From positions 1 through 56,242 of the forward strand of contig JAPUKU010000056.1 of the NCBI GenBank assembly GCA_027295505.1: 56,242 nucleotides of DNA, in the 5' to 3' direction. This document shows positions 39,098-47,215 of this stretch, piece by piece. Both the position numbers and the translations under genes were made by a program. How positions within the stretch are numbered: the first letter of the stretch is position 1; each line of letters opens with the position of its first letter. Source of the stretch: Acidobacteriota bacterium (GTDB lineage Bacteria; Acidobacteriota; Polarisedimenticolia; JAPUKU01). The notes under the pieces were generated by a model. The model searched no databases. It had not been told where the DNA came from and worked only from the letters and a program-made list of their open reading frames with translations.

Positions 39098-39975
39098 GAC
39101 AGGAATTCCTCCAGCAAAGCCGTCAGCTCCCGGCGGCACTCCCAGTACGGCAGATGGCCGCAGGAGCTGAGCTCCCGTCCTCGGGCTCCAGGGATCCGGG
39201 CCGCCAGGGTGCGGCTGACATGCGGGGGGATCAGGCGATCCTGCGCCCCCCAGATGACGAGCGTCGGCGTATCGACACCGGCAAGCGCACCGTCCAGGAT
39301 TCCCTCTCCTCTCAGCAGCGATTCGACGAGCCAGCGCCGTTCGGGCCGTATGCGGCGAAAAAGGTCCCGGAGTACAAAGTGTGGAAGGCGCAGGGGGTGA
39401 TGGGTTAGGGTGTTGACCAGATCTCGAACGTCCTGGAGACAATCCGGCATCAACCAGGCCCTCGGTGGAGGGGGATCGAAGCTGAGTCCGGCGCTCGACA
39501 CCAGCACCAGCCGCCTCAAACGTTGCGGTTTACTCAACGCCATCCGCAGCGCCACCCACCCGCCAAGTGAGAAGCCAACGACGTCGACGCTCGATGAGGA
39601 ACCGACCTGCCTCGTCAGCCACTCTTCCAGCCAGCGCGCAACATCCACCACCCCGAAGGGTGCTCCCGGACTTCCCGAGCGCCCGTGAGCCGGCAGGCTC
39701 GGAACAAGCAGGCGGCGGCCGCTCAGCAATCCGGGGAGGATCGGAAACCAGTGCCCGGCCTCAGCGCCCAGACCGTGTAACAGCAGTACGGGAGGATCGC
39801 TGCCGGGTCTTTCCAGCCAATGCAGACGCAGGTCTGAAACGCTCTCCCGCTTGGAGCGCAGCCCGGCGAGGCACAGTCGGACACGCACAAACCAGTCCGC
39901 GATCGTCAGCGGCCGCCACAGGCACGCCACCGCTATGGCTGCGGCGGAGGCAAGCGCCATCCCCAGGAGATTCAC
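39094..39975 (-). CDS. alpha/beta hydrolase
   Basis: 293 residues. An N-terminal hydrophobic segment (LLGMALASAAAIAVACLW) probably anchors it in the membrane. The hydrolase core has LLLHGLGAEAGHWF, nucleophile Ser in VGFSLGGW, acid Asp in WGAQDRLIP and His in CGHLPYWE. It likely cleaves an ester, amide or thioester; substrate unknown. It begins at GTG 39975, 2 nt after the preceding BON gene stop, and overlaps the GT39 gene by 4 nt. Position in the BON-hydrolase-GT39 run suggests an envelope role. Confidence 0.82.
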   Translation of the reverse strand: MNLLGMALASAAAIAVACLWRPLTIADWFVRVRLCLAGLRSKRESVSDLRLHWLERPGSDPPVLLLHGLGAEAGHWFPILPGLLSGRRLLVPSLPAHGRSGSPGAPFGVVDVARWLEEWLTRQVGSSSSVDVVGFSLGGWVALRMALSKPQRLRRLVLVSSAGLSFDPPPPRAWLMPDCLQDVRDLVNTLTHHPLRLPHFVLRDLFRRIRPERRWLVESLLRGEGILDGALAGVDTPTLVIWGAQDRLIPPHVSRTLAARIPGARGRELSSCGHLPYWECRRELTALLEEFLS

Positions 39976-39977
39976 GT

Positions 39978-40799
39978 TCAGGGCTGCAGAGGAACAGTTT
40001 GTATGACGTACCCGCCCGCCGCGGGCATGACCTCGATAGTGTTGTTCAGGCCGCGCACACCGCTCACGATGCCGACCACTTTCTCGGCCACCAGCCGATC
40101 GAAAACTCGCGGCACCTGCCCGGACAGCGTCACCACCCCGTTCTCGACCCTGACCAGTATGTCCCCCTCAATCGGGTACTGGCGTCGATTCTCAATCAGT
40201 TCGATCAGGCGCACGCGCATGCGCGTGTCATCGAGGTTGGCGTCACTCATCGCCATGAGCTGATTGTCCAGTCCCTGCAAGCCTTCAACCTGAAGCGCCG
40301 CGTTGCGGGCCCGGGCGCGCTCGCTCGAGGTTCTCACGCGCCCGGCAAGAGTGGCCACTCCGTCCACAACCGTTACTTTCACACGCACCGAGCGCAAAGC
40401 TTTGTTCACTTCCCCGGCAACTTTCTCGGCAAGACGGTCATCTCCTCCCTTGAAGGGTTGGATGTCAATTTCATGCTCGAGGCCGAGGAGACCTCGCACT
40501 CTGGCGGCCTCGAGCAGCGCTTCATCGCGCCACTTCAGGTTCGGAGCCTGCCCCCGCAGGACCGCAATACCGTCCTGCACCTCAACCGAGAGCGACAGCA
40601 TGCGCACGTCCGGATCGGCGGAGAGCAAGCGGATCACCCGCCCGCGTAGGGCTGCATCCGCGGCACTGCGGGTGGGAGCCGGCTGCGCCGCCTGCTGGGT
40701 CTGGCTGTCGGCCGCACGGCCAGCGGGCGCGACCACCACGAGCGCGAGCGCACAGGCGATGCAGGCCAGCTTCGTTCCAGTAGTTTCGAACTTCTTCAT
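39978..40799 (-). CDS. periplasmic BON-domain protein (second of a pair)
   Basis: 273 residues with a signal peptide (LACIACALALVVVAPAGRAA). Three BON domains follow (DGIAVLRGQ, DGVATLAGRV, NGVVTLSGQV are the recurring strand-turn-strand cores). BON domains bind membranes or phospholipids in OsmY-type proteins. It shares its three-domain plan with the gene just upstream, which suggests tandem duplication. ATG 40799 is preceded by GGAGGGG. It lies 10 nt after the upstream gene. Confidence 0.82.
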   Translation of the reverse strand: MKKFETTGTKLACIACALALVVVAPAGRAADSQTQQAAQPAPTRSAADAALRGRVIRLLSADPDVRMLSLSVEVQDGIAVLRGQAPNLKWRDEALLEAARVRGLLGLEHEIDIQPFKGGDDRLAEKVAGEVNKALRSVRVKVTVVDGVATLAGRVRTSSERARARNAALQVEGLQGLDNQLMAMSDANLDDTRMRVRLIELIENRRQYPIEGDILVRVENGVVTLSGQVPRVFDRLVAEKVVGIVSGVRGLNNTIEVMPAAGGYVIQTVPLQP

Positions 40800-40809
40800 C
40801 CGTCCCCTC

Positions 40810-41676
40810 CTACTCTTCCACCTCATCTTCGGGCGTCTCCGGATCGCTCTGAAGAGGCCTCACCGTTCCCGCCGTTTCGTCACCCCGGGGAGCGTGGGCC
40901 GATCGGATGCGCGACCTCGGCACCACCTTGATCAGGTTCTGCACGCTCAGAACACCACCCACGTACCACGCCAGCTGCTCAGCATCCAGCCGATCGATGA
41001 CCCGCTGCACCTCTCCTTCCAGGATGGCGATCCGGTCCCGCACTCGGGCTGAGACCTGGCCCTGGATCGGGAACCTCAAACGATCTCCCAGCAGGTCTCG
41101 AATCTGATCCTGCACCAGACCGTCACTCGCGTCTTGCCCCCCTCGCACCCGCAGCCTCAGATCCACACCCCGCACGCCCTCGACCCGCCGCGCCGCCTCC
41201 AGGGCCAGCAGACGCTGCCCCGCCGAACGGACCTCGCCCTCGATGACCGCCCTGCCCTCCTTCACGTCAATTCGCAGCTCGAGCCGCTCCAGCACCGGGA
41301 AGCGCTCTATTTCTTCCTCCACATACCCCCGCAGCTCTGAATCGGTAGCCATCCCTGCGGGGACCTCGAGCGCACTCTGTAGATCGACCAGGCCCCGAAC
41401 TCCAGCAACGGCGCGGCGCGCCATCTCGGCTTGCTCCAACGAGTTAACGCTTCCCTTCAGAAGCCCAATCCCTGACCGTATGCTGACCTCAATCGGCAAA
41501 CCTCGCAGTTGAACGCGCCGCTCCAGACGGGAGCGTGCCCTGAGCTCGAGCTCGGCGTCATCGTAGCCATCCTCGGCGGCGGCACACACCACCGGGAACA
41601 CGCCAGCCGCGATCATTACCCAGGCCAGAGCGATCCAAACCTGGCCGAGGCTTTGGCCCCTGATCATGCCTTCCAT
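40810..41676 (-). CDS. periplasmic BON-domain protein (first of a pair)
   Basis: 288 residues with a signal peptide (VWIALAWVMIAAGVFPVVCAA) and three BON domains (SGIGLLKGSV, EGRAVIEGEV, DRIAILEGEV). Paralogue of the next gene. Likely binds envelope lipids or stabilises the outer membrane. Starts at ATG 41676 or 41667; neither has a convincing ribosome site. The C-terminus is acidic (ETPEDEVEE). It begins 94 nt after the HPr-kinase-like gene and could be part of that transcript. Confidence 0.8.
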   Translation of the reverse strand: MEGMIRGQSLGQVWIALAWVMIAAGVFPVVCAAAEDGYDDAELELRARSRLERRVQLRGLPIEVSIRSGIGLLKGSVNSLEQAEMARRAVAGVRGLVDLQSALEVPAGMATDSELRGYVEEEIERFPVLERLELRIDVKEGRAVIEGEVRSAGQRLLALEAARRVEGVRGVDLRLRVRGGQDASDGLVQDQIRDLLGDRLRFPIQGQVSARVRDRIAILEGEVQRVIDRLDAEQLAWYVGGVLSVQNLIKVVPRSRIRSAHAPRGDETAGTVRPLQSDPETPEDEVEE

Positions 41677-41769
41677 TCTAGCCGAGTCTCGAGGGGGGAG
41701 GGGGAAGGCCGATGGGGCCCGCGCCCGGAAGGAATCACTTCGCACAGTGGCGGACCGGGCAGCCAGGTA

Positions 41770-42648
41770 TCAGGCGGGAATGCAGACGGGGAGGGGTCTC
41801 AGCTTCACGACGTTCTGATCGATGAGCTGTAGTGCGTCCTCCAGCGATCCGTACTCGAGCTCGGCGCACAGCGCCCCGCGCGTGAGGCGTTCGGCCATTG
41901 AAAGAAAATTGGCCGGATCGAACCGGTAGTGGTTGTATGAGGCACCTGCCAGCCGACGCACGGCCTCCACGCGCTCGAGCGATTGCAGCCGGGGCTTTGC
42001 CCCCTCGCGGTAGGTGGGAAACAACAGAGCCGTGCGGCAGGGTCCCACGGGACCGGAGTGGCAAAAAGCCGGCTGCACAATCATGTGATGAATGCGCCGC
42101 TGGGGTGACGTCAGAGGGCCCGGCCGGGCAGGCTCGAGCTCCGGGCCCGGTTCTGGAAAGAACGGAATGGATCCGAACTTCAGGTTGAGTGGTTTTGGAA
42201 ACTCCTGCACCTGAAGTGAGTCGGGGCTTACGATGAGCATCTCGTCGGTGACATAGAGAGCACCCCGTTTGATGAGCCCCGCCACGAGCGTTGTCTTGCC
42301 GCTGCGCGGGGGGGCCGGCAGCAGGATGAGCGTATCAGAGACAACCGCGGCTGCGGCGTGGAACAGTGCCGGCCCGTCGAGGAGCCGGACGAGCTGACCA
42401 TAGATGTTTGCCTCCAGGTACTCCAGGGCGTCGTCCAGGTCACGGCAGCGAAAGAGCCTGCCGCGGCCCTTTCGCACCACGAATCCTTTGTCGCGCTCGA
42501 CTTCGTAGTGCTGGTAACCCGGTGCCGCGCCTTTTCGGATGGGGAAGGGCTTCAGGATGCGGCGAAATTCGTCCTCGAATTCGGCGCACGTGCATCGCAG
42601 GCCGAACGGCTGCCCTGCCAGGCGCACGGTGTGCTCGACCGCTCTCAC
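41770..42648 (-). CDS. HPr-kinase-like protein of a RiPP cassette (ScmC-like)
   Basis: 292 residues. A P-loop (LLPAPPRSGKTTLVAGLIKRG) followed by YVTDEMLIVSPD fits the HPr kinase/phosphorylase fold; such proteins phosphorylate peptides in some RiPP pathways, and one occurs beside radical SAM genes in the SynChlorMet cassette (ScmC). Here it follows the radical SAM gene with a 4-nt GTGA overlap (42645-42648), so it is made with it. Real HprK contexts (HPr, PTS) are absent. The P-loop is altered to PAPPRSGKTT, and the usual Asp pair reads D-E. Function in peptide phosphorylation is inference. Confidence 0.75.
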   Translation of the reverse strand: MRAVEHTVRLAGQPFGLRCTCAEFEDEFRRILKPFPIRKGAAPGYQHYEVERDKGFVVRKGRGRLFRCRDLDDALEYLEANIYGQLVRLLDGPALFHAAAAVVSDTLILLPAPPRSGKTTLVAGLIKRGALYVTDEMLIVSPDSLQVQEFPKPLNLKFGSIPFFPEPGPELEPARPGPLTSPQRRIHHMIVQPAFCHSGPVGPCRTALLFPTYREGAKPRLQSLERVEAVRRLAGASYNHYRFDPANFLSMAERLTRGALCAELEYGSLEDALQLIDQNVVKLRPLPVCIPA

Positions 42649-44258
42649 GCGGAACGAAGCTCCATCAATCCCAGACCGGCCAGCTCTGCCAGCAACTGCC
42701 GCACATCACGGCGCACATCCGGCTCGGGGGCCCGGTACCGACGGGCGAGATTGCGGGCGATCCTGTCCAGGCTGCGCCGGCCGTTGCATTGCCCCACGAT
42801 CTCGGTGGCAACACGGTTCACGGCCAGGAGCGCTGAGTGCGCGCGGGAGTAGAGCAGGCCGAGCTCGCCGCAGCGCACCCAGCTCAGGCTTTCGCCGCGC
42901 ACTGGAATGCATCCGTCGACAGCGGCTGGAGAGGTGTCCGGCTCCGGTGCCCCTTCCCAGGTCCCTGTGTACGGATCATAAGCACAGGAAGGCGGCTTGG
43001 ATCGAAGCTGGCCCGTCTGCTTGTAGGCCAGCGCCCGGCAATCAAAACAACCGTAGCGAAATTCACAGTCGCGGCAGACGGGAATCTGCTCCTTGTCGAT
43101 CGACCAGAGATCCTGGAGCGAGGCGGTCTCGAGGACCTCCTGCAGCGGACGGCGCAGGACGTTGCCAACTCCGAGCTCTCTGGAAAATATGCAGGGGAAG
43201 ACGTCCCCAGTGGGAGCGACCGCTATCTTGCCGCTCCAGCAGGTCTGGCACCCCATGCTGCCGTTCGCCCCGGCCTGCATCGACTGTCCGCTAGGGGGCG
43301 AGGTCATGCGTGTCTGTCCTCCCGCCGGCACCAGCGAATCACCGCAGCCGCGCCCCGTGGGCCTCACCTCATCCACACCGATCGTGGCGCGATCCACACC
43401 GAGCGACGCCAGCAAGTCTTTGGCCGGCTCGACATCTTCCTGGTTCATCCGCATACGGATGATCCCTGCGCGGACCGCCACGCCGGCGGTGATTAGAGAG
43501 CGGATCGCCTCCACGGTCCGGCGAAATGATCCCGGCACCTGGGTGATCGCCTCATGGGTCTCCTCACAGTGGGAGTAGAACGAGACGGCGACATGCACGG
43601 CTCGCTCCCGCAGAAAGCGCACCCGGCTCTCGTTGAGGAGCGTCGCATTCGAGTAAACCTCGATCCATCGGTAACCCAGCGCGCGGGCTTCGTCGATCAG
43701 CCCCGGCAGATCGGGATCGAGCAGAGCCTCTCCACCGGTGAACTGCACCTTGCGGCAACCTGCCCTGGCGGCCTCCCGGAGGATCCGCAGGTGCTCGCCG
43801 GTGCGCATGGGTCCATCTTCCAGACCCGGTCCCGACCCCGCGTAGCAATGCACGCACCGCAGATTGCACCGTTCCGTCAACTCGAGCCACAGGAAATCGA
43901 GTTCCTTCCGGGATGGAGGTTGGACGGCTAGCGGAGCATCCTGGAGGATGGGAAGCCTCACGATGGAAGCCGGCCGCGGCTTCTCGTTCTCCTGCGGCTG
44001 TGGGGAAAGGACCAGCAGCGGGTGGTCGGAGAGAGCCCGAATGACGAACTGGCGCGAGCGGCTGGAGCGTACGCCAAGATCCCGCACGACGTGCGCGAGC
44101 GGCCGGCCTTTTAAGGCGTCACCGATGAGGCGCGTCATCCAGGCGTCGAGCGGCCAGATGCGCTTTGATTTCAGATCGTACAGTGCAGATCGTGCCGGAC
44201 CGCGCACATACCGCACATCCGGCCTGAGGGAAAGGTACGCCCCATTGCATTTCTTCAC
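42645..44258 (-). CDS. radical SAM/SPASM peptide maturase with PqqD-like ends
   Basis: 537-residue radical SAM enzyme. The CxxxCxxC cluster motif is CNLRCVHC near residue 130, GGEALL is the SAM-binding glycine motif, and a C-terminal SPASM domain binds more clusters (GCQTCWSGKI, DVFPC, CRDCEFRYGCFDC). The last 80 residues (LLAVNRVATEIVGQCNGRRS) and the first 90 resemble PqqD, the peptide-recognition (RRE) domain of RiPP maturases. It likely crosslinks or oxidises the Cys-containing peptide encoded just upstream. GTG 44258 overlaps the peptide TGA as GTGA; GTG 44273 (5 codons longer) is the alternative. Confidence 0.85.
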   Translation of the reverse strand: MKKCNGAYLSLRPDVRYVRGPARSALYDLKSKRIWPLDAWMTRLIGDALKGRPLAHVVRDLGVRSSRSRQFVIRALSDHPLLVLSPQPQENEKPRPASIVRLPILQDAPLAVQPPSRKELDFLWLELTERCNLRCVHCYAGSGPGLEDGPMRTGEHLRILREAARAGCRKVQFTGGEALLDPDLPGLIDEARALGYRWIEVYSNATLLNESRVRFLRERAVHVAVSFYSHCEETHEAITQVPGSFRRTVEAIRSLITAGVAVRAGIIRMRMNQEDVEPAKDLLASLGVDRATIGVDEVRPTGRGCGDSLVPAGGQTRMTSPPSGQSMQAGANGSMGCQTCWSGKIAVAPTGDVFPCIFSRELGVGNVLRRPLQEVLETASLQDLWSIDKEQIPVCRDCEFRYGCFDCRALAYKQTGQLRSKPPSCAYDPYTGTWEGAPEPDTSPAAVDGCIPVRGESLSWVRCGELGLLYSRAHSALLAVNRVATEIVGQCNGRRSLDRIARNLARRYRAPEPDVRRDVRQLLAELAGLGLMELRSA

Positions 44259-44485
44259 GTGTTGGGACCGCACGGTCCGCCTGTTGGATTGCAGCTCTTG
44301 TTTTCCGGGTTACAACCCGAAAAGGCTGCCGCGGCGCCCGGCGAAAGGAAAAAGGACGAGATGATCACGAGCGCCACGTAAGCCAGGCGCTTCAGAACCC
44401 GCTTGCGGTGGGCACCGCGTTTTTCCCTGTCGGCTGAACTGGCCTTGTCCAGTTTTGAATGTGGGTGTTGCTTCTTTCTGCTCAT
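44255..44485 (-). CDS. candidate RiPP precursor peptide, Cys/Gly/Pro-rich core
   Basis: 76 residues. A basic N-terminus (KKQHPHSKLDKASSADREKR, then HRKRVLKRL) and a hydrophobic stretch (YVALVIISSFFLSPGAAAA) precede a short C-terminal segment with three Cys: CNPENKSCNPTGGPCGPNT. The Cys are spaced 7 and 7 residues apart, each followed by N-P or G-P, as expected for a crosslinked core such as a sactipeptide or ranthipeptide. It is first in a coupled three-gene set with radical SAM and HPr-kinase-like genes, overlapping the maturase by 4 nt. No good ribosome site is visible. The membrane-like leader is unusual for RiPPs and may mean export before or during processing. It could instead be a small secreted protein. 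Confidence 0.6.
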   Translation of the reverse strand: MSRKKQHPHSKLDKASSADREKRGAHRKRVLKRLAYVALVIISSFFLSPGAAAAFSGCNPENKSCNPTGGPCGPNT

Positions 44486-44747
44486 TAGCGACGTACCGGA
44501 AGAGCCTGGCGGACTTCAACGGCCCTCGAGGGCAACTCCTGTGAGGACGTACCCAGGGGCCCGCCCGGCACGAAGACCACTCTTCAGTCAATGTGGTTCC
44601 GTGCAGGATCAAAGTCAAGAAATCATCCGTGACGTATCTTATTGAAAACAAATTCGTTACAAGATAGTCCCCCAGACAACCCCCGATCTCAACTGTTGAC
44701 TTACCTATATAAATGTATAGATTATCATCAGTTTAAATATATAGTTT
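44486..44747. other. divergent AT-rich intergenic region, RiPP cassette / TPR gene
   Basis: The half near the TPR gene is very AT-rich (about 44690-44747), unlike the rest of the window. It carries TTGACT (44696-44701) and GATTAT (44720-44725, 18-nt spacer) toward the TPR gene. No convincing minus-strand promoter for the peptide gene was found. Confidence 0.4.
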
Positions 44748-46064
44748 ATGAAATTACAATATCTATCAATTATTTTATTGATATCCGTTTTGACGGCTCC
44801 GCCGTGTGCCGCTGCGCTCTCACGCCCTCAAGCTTTCGAACCCCTGGGCCCTCCCATCCACGAGGAATCGGCACAGCCTCATTTACAGAGAGCTCTGGCT
44901 CACTTCTTTAACGCCGAGTTCGAACCGGCTATTCGCGGTTTCCGGCGCGCTCTGTCCATCTCGCCCGATCTTGCAGAAGCCTACAAGTACCTGGGAGTCT
45001 GCTTTGTGGAGACCGGGAAAGTGGAAGACGCGATCAAGACCTATCAGCAGGGTCTGACCCATGGCGCCAGCGATCCGGAACTACATTACTTCCTCGGCCT
45101 GGCCCACCTGCGACTCGGCAACCTCGAGAAGACGGTCATGTCCTATCGGGAAGCACTGCGCCACGCTCCGAATTACCCCGATTTGTATTTCAACCTCGGA
45201 GTCGTGTACGACCTAATGGGGCAGTACGAAGACGAGATCGAGGCGTATCAACGCTACTCGGAACTCCGCCCGGATAGCCCCGAAGCGCACTATAACCTGG
45301 GCGTGGTCTACGGTCGGCTGGGGAAGACCGAGAAGGAGATTTTCCATTACCAGCGGGCCGTAGCGCTATCCCCGGAGTACGCGGACGCGTCCTATAACCT
45401 GGCGGTGGCTTACGGGCGCGCGGGACGATCGGATGAGGAGCTCGGCGCCTACCGTGCCGCCATCAAGGCGCAGCCCGACTTCGCGGAAGCCCACTATAAC
45501 CTGGCGATCGCTCGCAAGGAGCGGGGGGATCTCGAGGGGGCAGTCGACTCATACCTGGCGGCCATCGAAGCCAACCCGGGAGACGCACGGTCCCTGCACA
45601 ACCTGGGTGTGGTTTACGGCCGGCTGGGCCGGCTCGAAGATGAGATCGAGGCGTACCTTGCCGCCCTGAAGCTAAACCCAGACGATGCGGACACCCACTA
45701 CAACCTGGGAATCGCTTACAGCGACCTGGGGGACAACGCGGGTGCCGTGGACGAATACCGGGCGGCGCTACGCCTCTCACCGGACCACGCCAATGCCCGT
45801 CACAACATGGCGGTGGCGTACCAGCGCCTGGTCTACCGGGCCATGGCGGATGAGAACATGGAGCAGGTCCTCTCGCTCGTCCGTGAGATCGCAAGTCTGT
45901 CTGAACCGAGGACTCTTCCAACCCTGAGAGAGGCGTACCTCTGGGCTGGCAGACACGCCTCGCCCCACTCCAGCCCTGAGGAGCGCGCGGCCTACGATCA
46001 GCTCATGAATGAAGTAGTACAGGCACTTAAGGGGATGGGAGTTGCTGCACACCTCGATCAATAG
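44748..46064 (+). CDS. exported TPR-repeat protein
   Basis: 438 residues with an N-terminal signal peptide (LQYLSIILLISVLTAPPCAA). From about residue 45 to 360, eight or nine tetratricopeptide repeats read as AEAHYNLGVVYGRLG..EEAI..Y..AL (for example EAHYNLGVVYGRLGKTEKEI and LHNLGVVYGRLGRLEDEIEA). TPR arrays bind partner proteins; the location suggests an envelope scaffold. The C-terminus is helical. It starts in an AT-rich promoter region, and codons 1-12 are unusually AT-rich compared with the rest. Confidence 0.85.
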   Translation: MKLQYLSIILLISVLTAPPCAAALSRPQAFEPLGPPIHEESAQPHLQRALAHFFNAEFEPAIRGFRRALSISPDLAEAYKYLGVCFVETGKVEDAIKTYQQGLTHGASDPELHYFLGLAHLRLGNLEKTVMSYREALRHAPNYPDLYFNLGVVYDLMGQYEDEIEAYQRYSELRPDSPEAHYNLGVVYGRLGKTEKEIFHYQRAVALSPEYADASYNLAVAYGRAGRSDEELGAYRAAIKAQPDFAEAHYNLAIARKERGDLEGAVDSYLAAIEANPGDARSLHNLGVVYGRLGRLEDEIEAYLAALKLNPDDADTHYNLGIAYSDLGDNAGAVDEYRAALRLSPDHANARHNMAVAYQRLVYRAMADENMEQVLSLVREIASLSEPRTLPTLREAYLWAGRHASPHSSPEERAAYDQLMNEVVQALKGMGVAAHLDQ

Positions 46065-46131
46065 ATCTCAGCCCCATAAACCGTTCTAATTTGAAACGAT
46101 AATGCTCTAAGTCAAACCCTCAGGCTCCGGC

Positions 46132-46161
46132 TTGACAGCAGGGTAGTTTCATTTCTATACT
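46132..46161 (+). promoter_or_regulatory. promoter of the PAS/Fis-type regulator, near-leaderless
   Basis: TTGACA (46132-46137), 18-nt spacer, TATACT (46156-46161), 10 nt before the ATG at 46172. Confidence 0.55.
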
Positions 46162-46171
46162 TCGGCCGTCA

Positions 46172-47215
46172 ATGACGCTCTCCAGGCACCTGCATGGGGT
46201 CGATGCCAGTCGGTCAGACAGGCTCTCCCGCTGGGCTCCACTCCTGCTTTCCAGCCACCCGTTCCCGAAGCACGAGGCCCTCGCCGCGGCCCCGTTCGAC
46301 CGTGCCCGTCTGCCGTCCAGGCCATGGTTCTCGCCTGCATCGGTGCCGGGACAGAGCGAGACGGTAACCCTGGAAGACCTGCTGGCGGGCATGGCCGGAT
46401 CTCGGGAAGCCGCGGCCCCAATCCTCGAGAAGATCGCCTCCTCTCCCGGGGGAGAATGGATCGATTTCCTTGCCGCTTCCCAACTACGTCCGGCTTCGAG
46501 CCCCGTGTCGATCGGCGCCTTTCATGTCCTGGTGCCGTTGCCGGGAGAGCAACAAGCTCTGTTCGTATGGTACGGCCAGCGCCTGCCGCAGCTCGAGAAC
46601 CGCTGCGCCCTCATGCAGGAAGAGCTGGAGCGTGCACGCCGCGCCCTGGCGCAGCTCGAGTCGGGACTGCGCCGGGAACGTGCCCGGGTAGAGACACTGC
46701 TGGAGGCCTGCACAGAGCCCGCCTCGATCCAGGACCCCGCCTACCGCATCGTCGCCCAGAATGGCCCCCACCGTCGGATCTTCGGCGACCGGAGGGGCGA
46801 TCTCTGTCATGAAGTGTACCGGAGGCGGGAGCTGCCCTGTGAGGGGTGCCCCATGGCGGAGGCGCTAGAAACCCGGCAGCCCGCGTGTCTGGAGGATCAG
46901 CCCGGGGAGGGCCCGCTCTCAGGTCTGGAAGTGAGGATCCGGGCCCTGCCACTGTTCGCGCCCGATCACTCCCCTGGCGGCATCGTCGAAGTTTTCGCGT
47001 CCTCTGAAACCCGGATCGCGCTTCCGGATACGGACGCCCACGCCCCAGCACAGAGCCTCCGCGACTACCAGATGCAGCACATCCAGGAAGTCCTCGCGCG
47101 CTGCGGGGGAAACCGTGCCGAGGCGGCTCGGCAGCTTGGAATCAGCCGCGCCACTCTCTGGCGCAGGCTCGGCACCCACCCCACGCGTCCCCCCGAGGCC
47201 TCCCGTAGCGCCTAG
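46172..47215 (+). CDS. Fis-type HTH regulator with Cys-rich PAS-like domain
   Basis: 347 residues. A middle coiled coil (LMQEELERARRALAQLESGL) leads into a PAS-like domain with a conserved Cys cluster: LCHEVYRRRELPCEGCPM. The C-terminal 50 residues are a Fis-family HTH (IQEVLARCGGNRAEAARQLG, then ISRATLWRRL), normally the tail of sigma-54 activators. The AAA+ domain of such activators is missing, so it cannot drive sigma-54 on its own. It may bind DNA as an accessory factor and sense redox state or a cofactor through its Cys. Its 3' end overlaps the GNAT gene by 4 nt. Confidence 0.75.
   Translation: MTLSRHLHGVDASRSDRLSRWAPLLLSSHPFPKHEALAAAPFDRARLPSRPWFSPASVPGQSETVTLEDLLAGMAGSREAAAPILEKIASSPGGEWIDFLAASQLRPASSPVSIGAFHVLVPLPGEQQALFVWYGQRLPQLENRCALMQEELERARRALAQLESGLRRERARVETLLEACTEPASIQDPAYRIVAQNGPHRRIFGDRRGDLCHEVYRRRELPCEGCPMAEALETRQPACLEDQPGEGPLSGLEVRIRALPLFAPDHSPGGIVEVFASSETRIALPDTDAHAPAQSLRDYQMQHIQEVLARCGGNRAEAARQLGISRATLWRRLGTHPTRPPEASRSA

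Noticed and set aside
44310-44651. 113-codon frame overlapping the candidate precursor peptide
   Set aside because: It lies in a different frame on the same strand, with no start signal and no family features.
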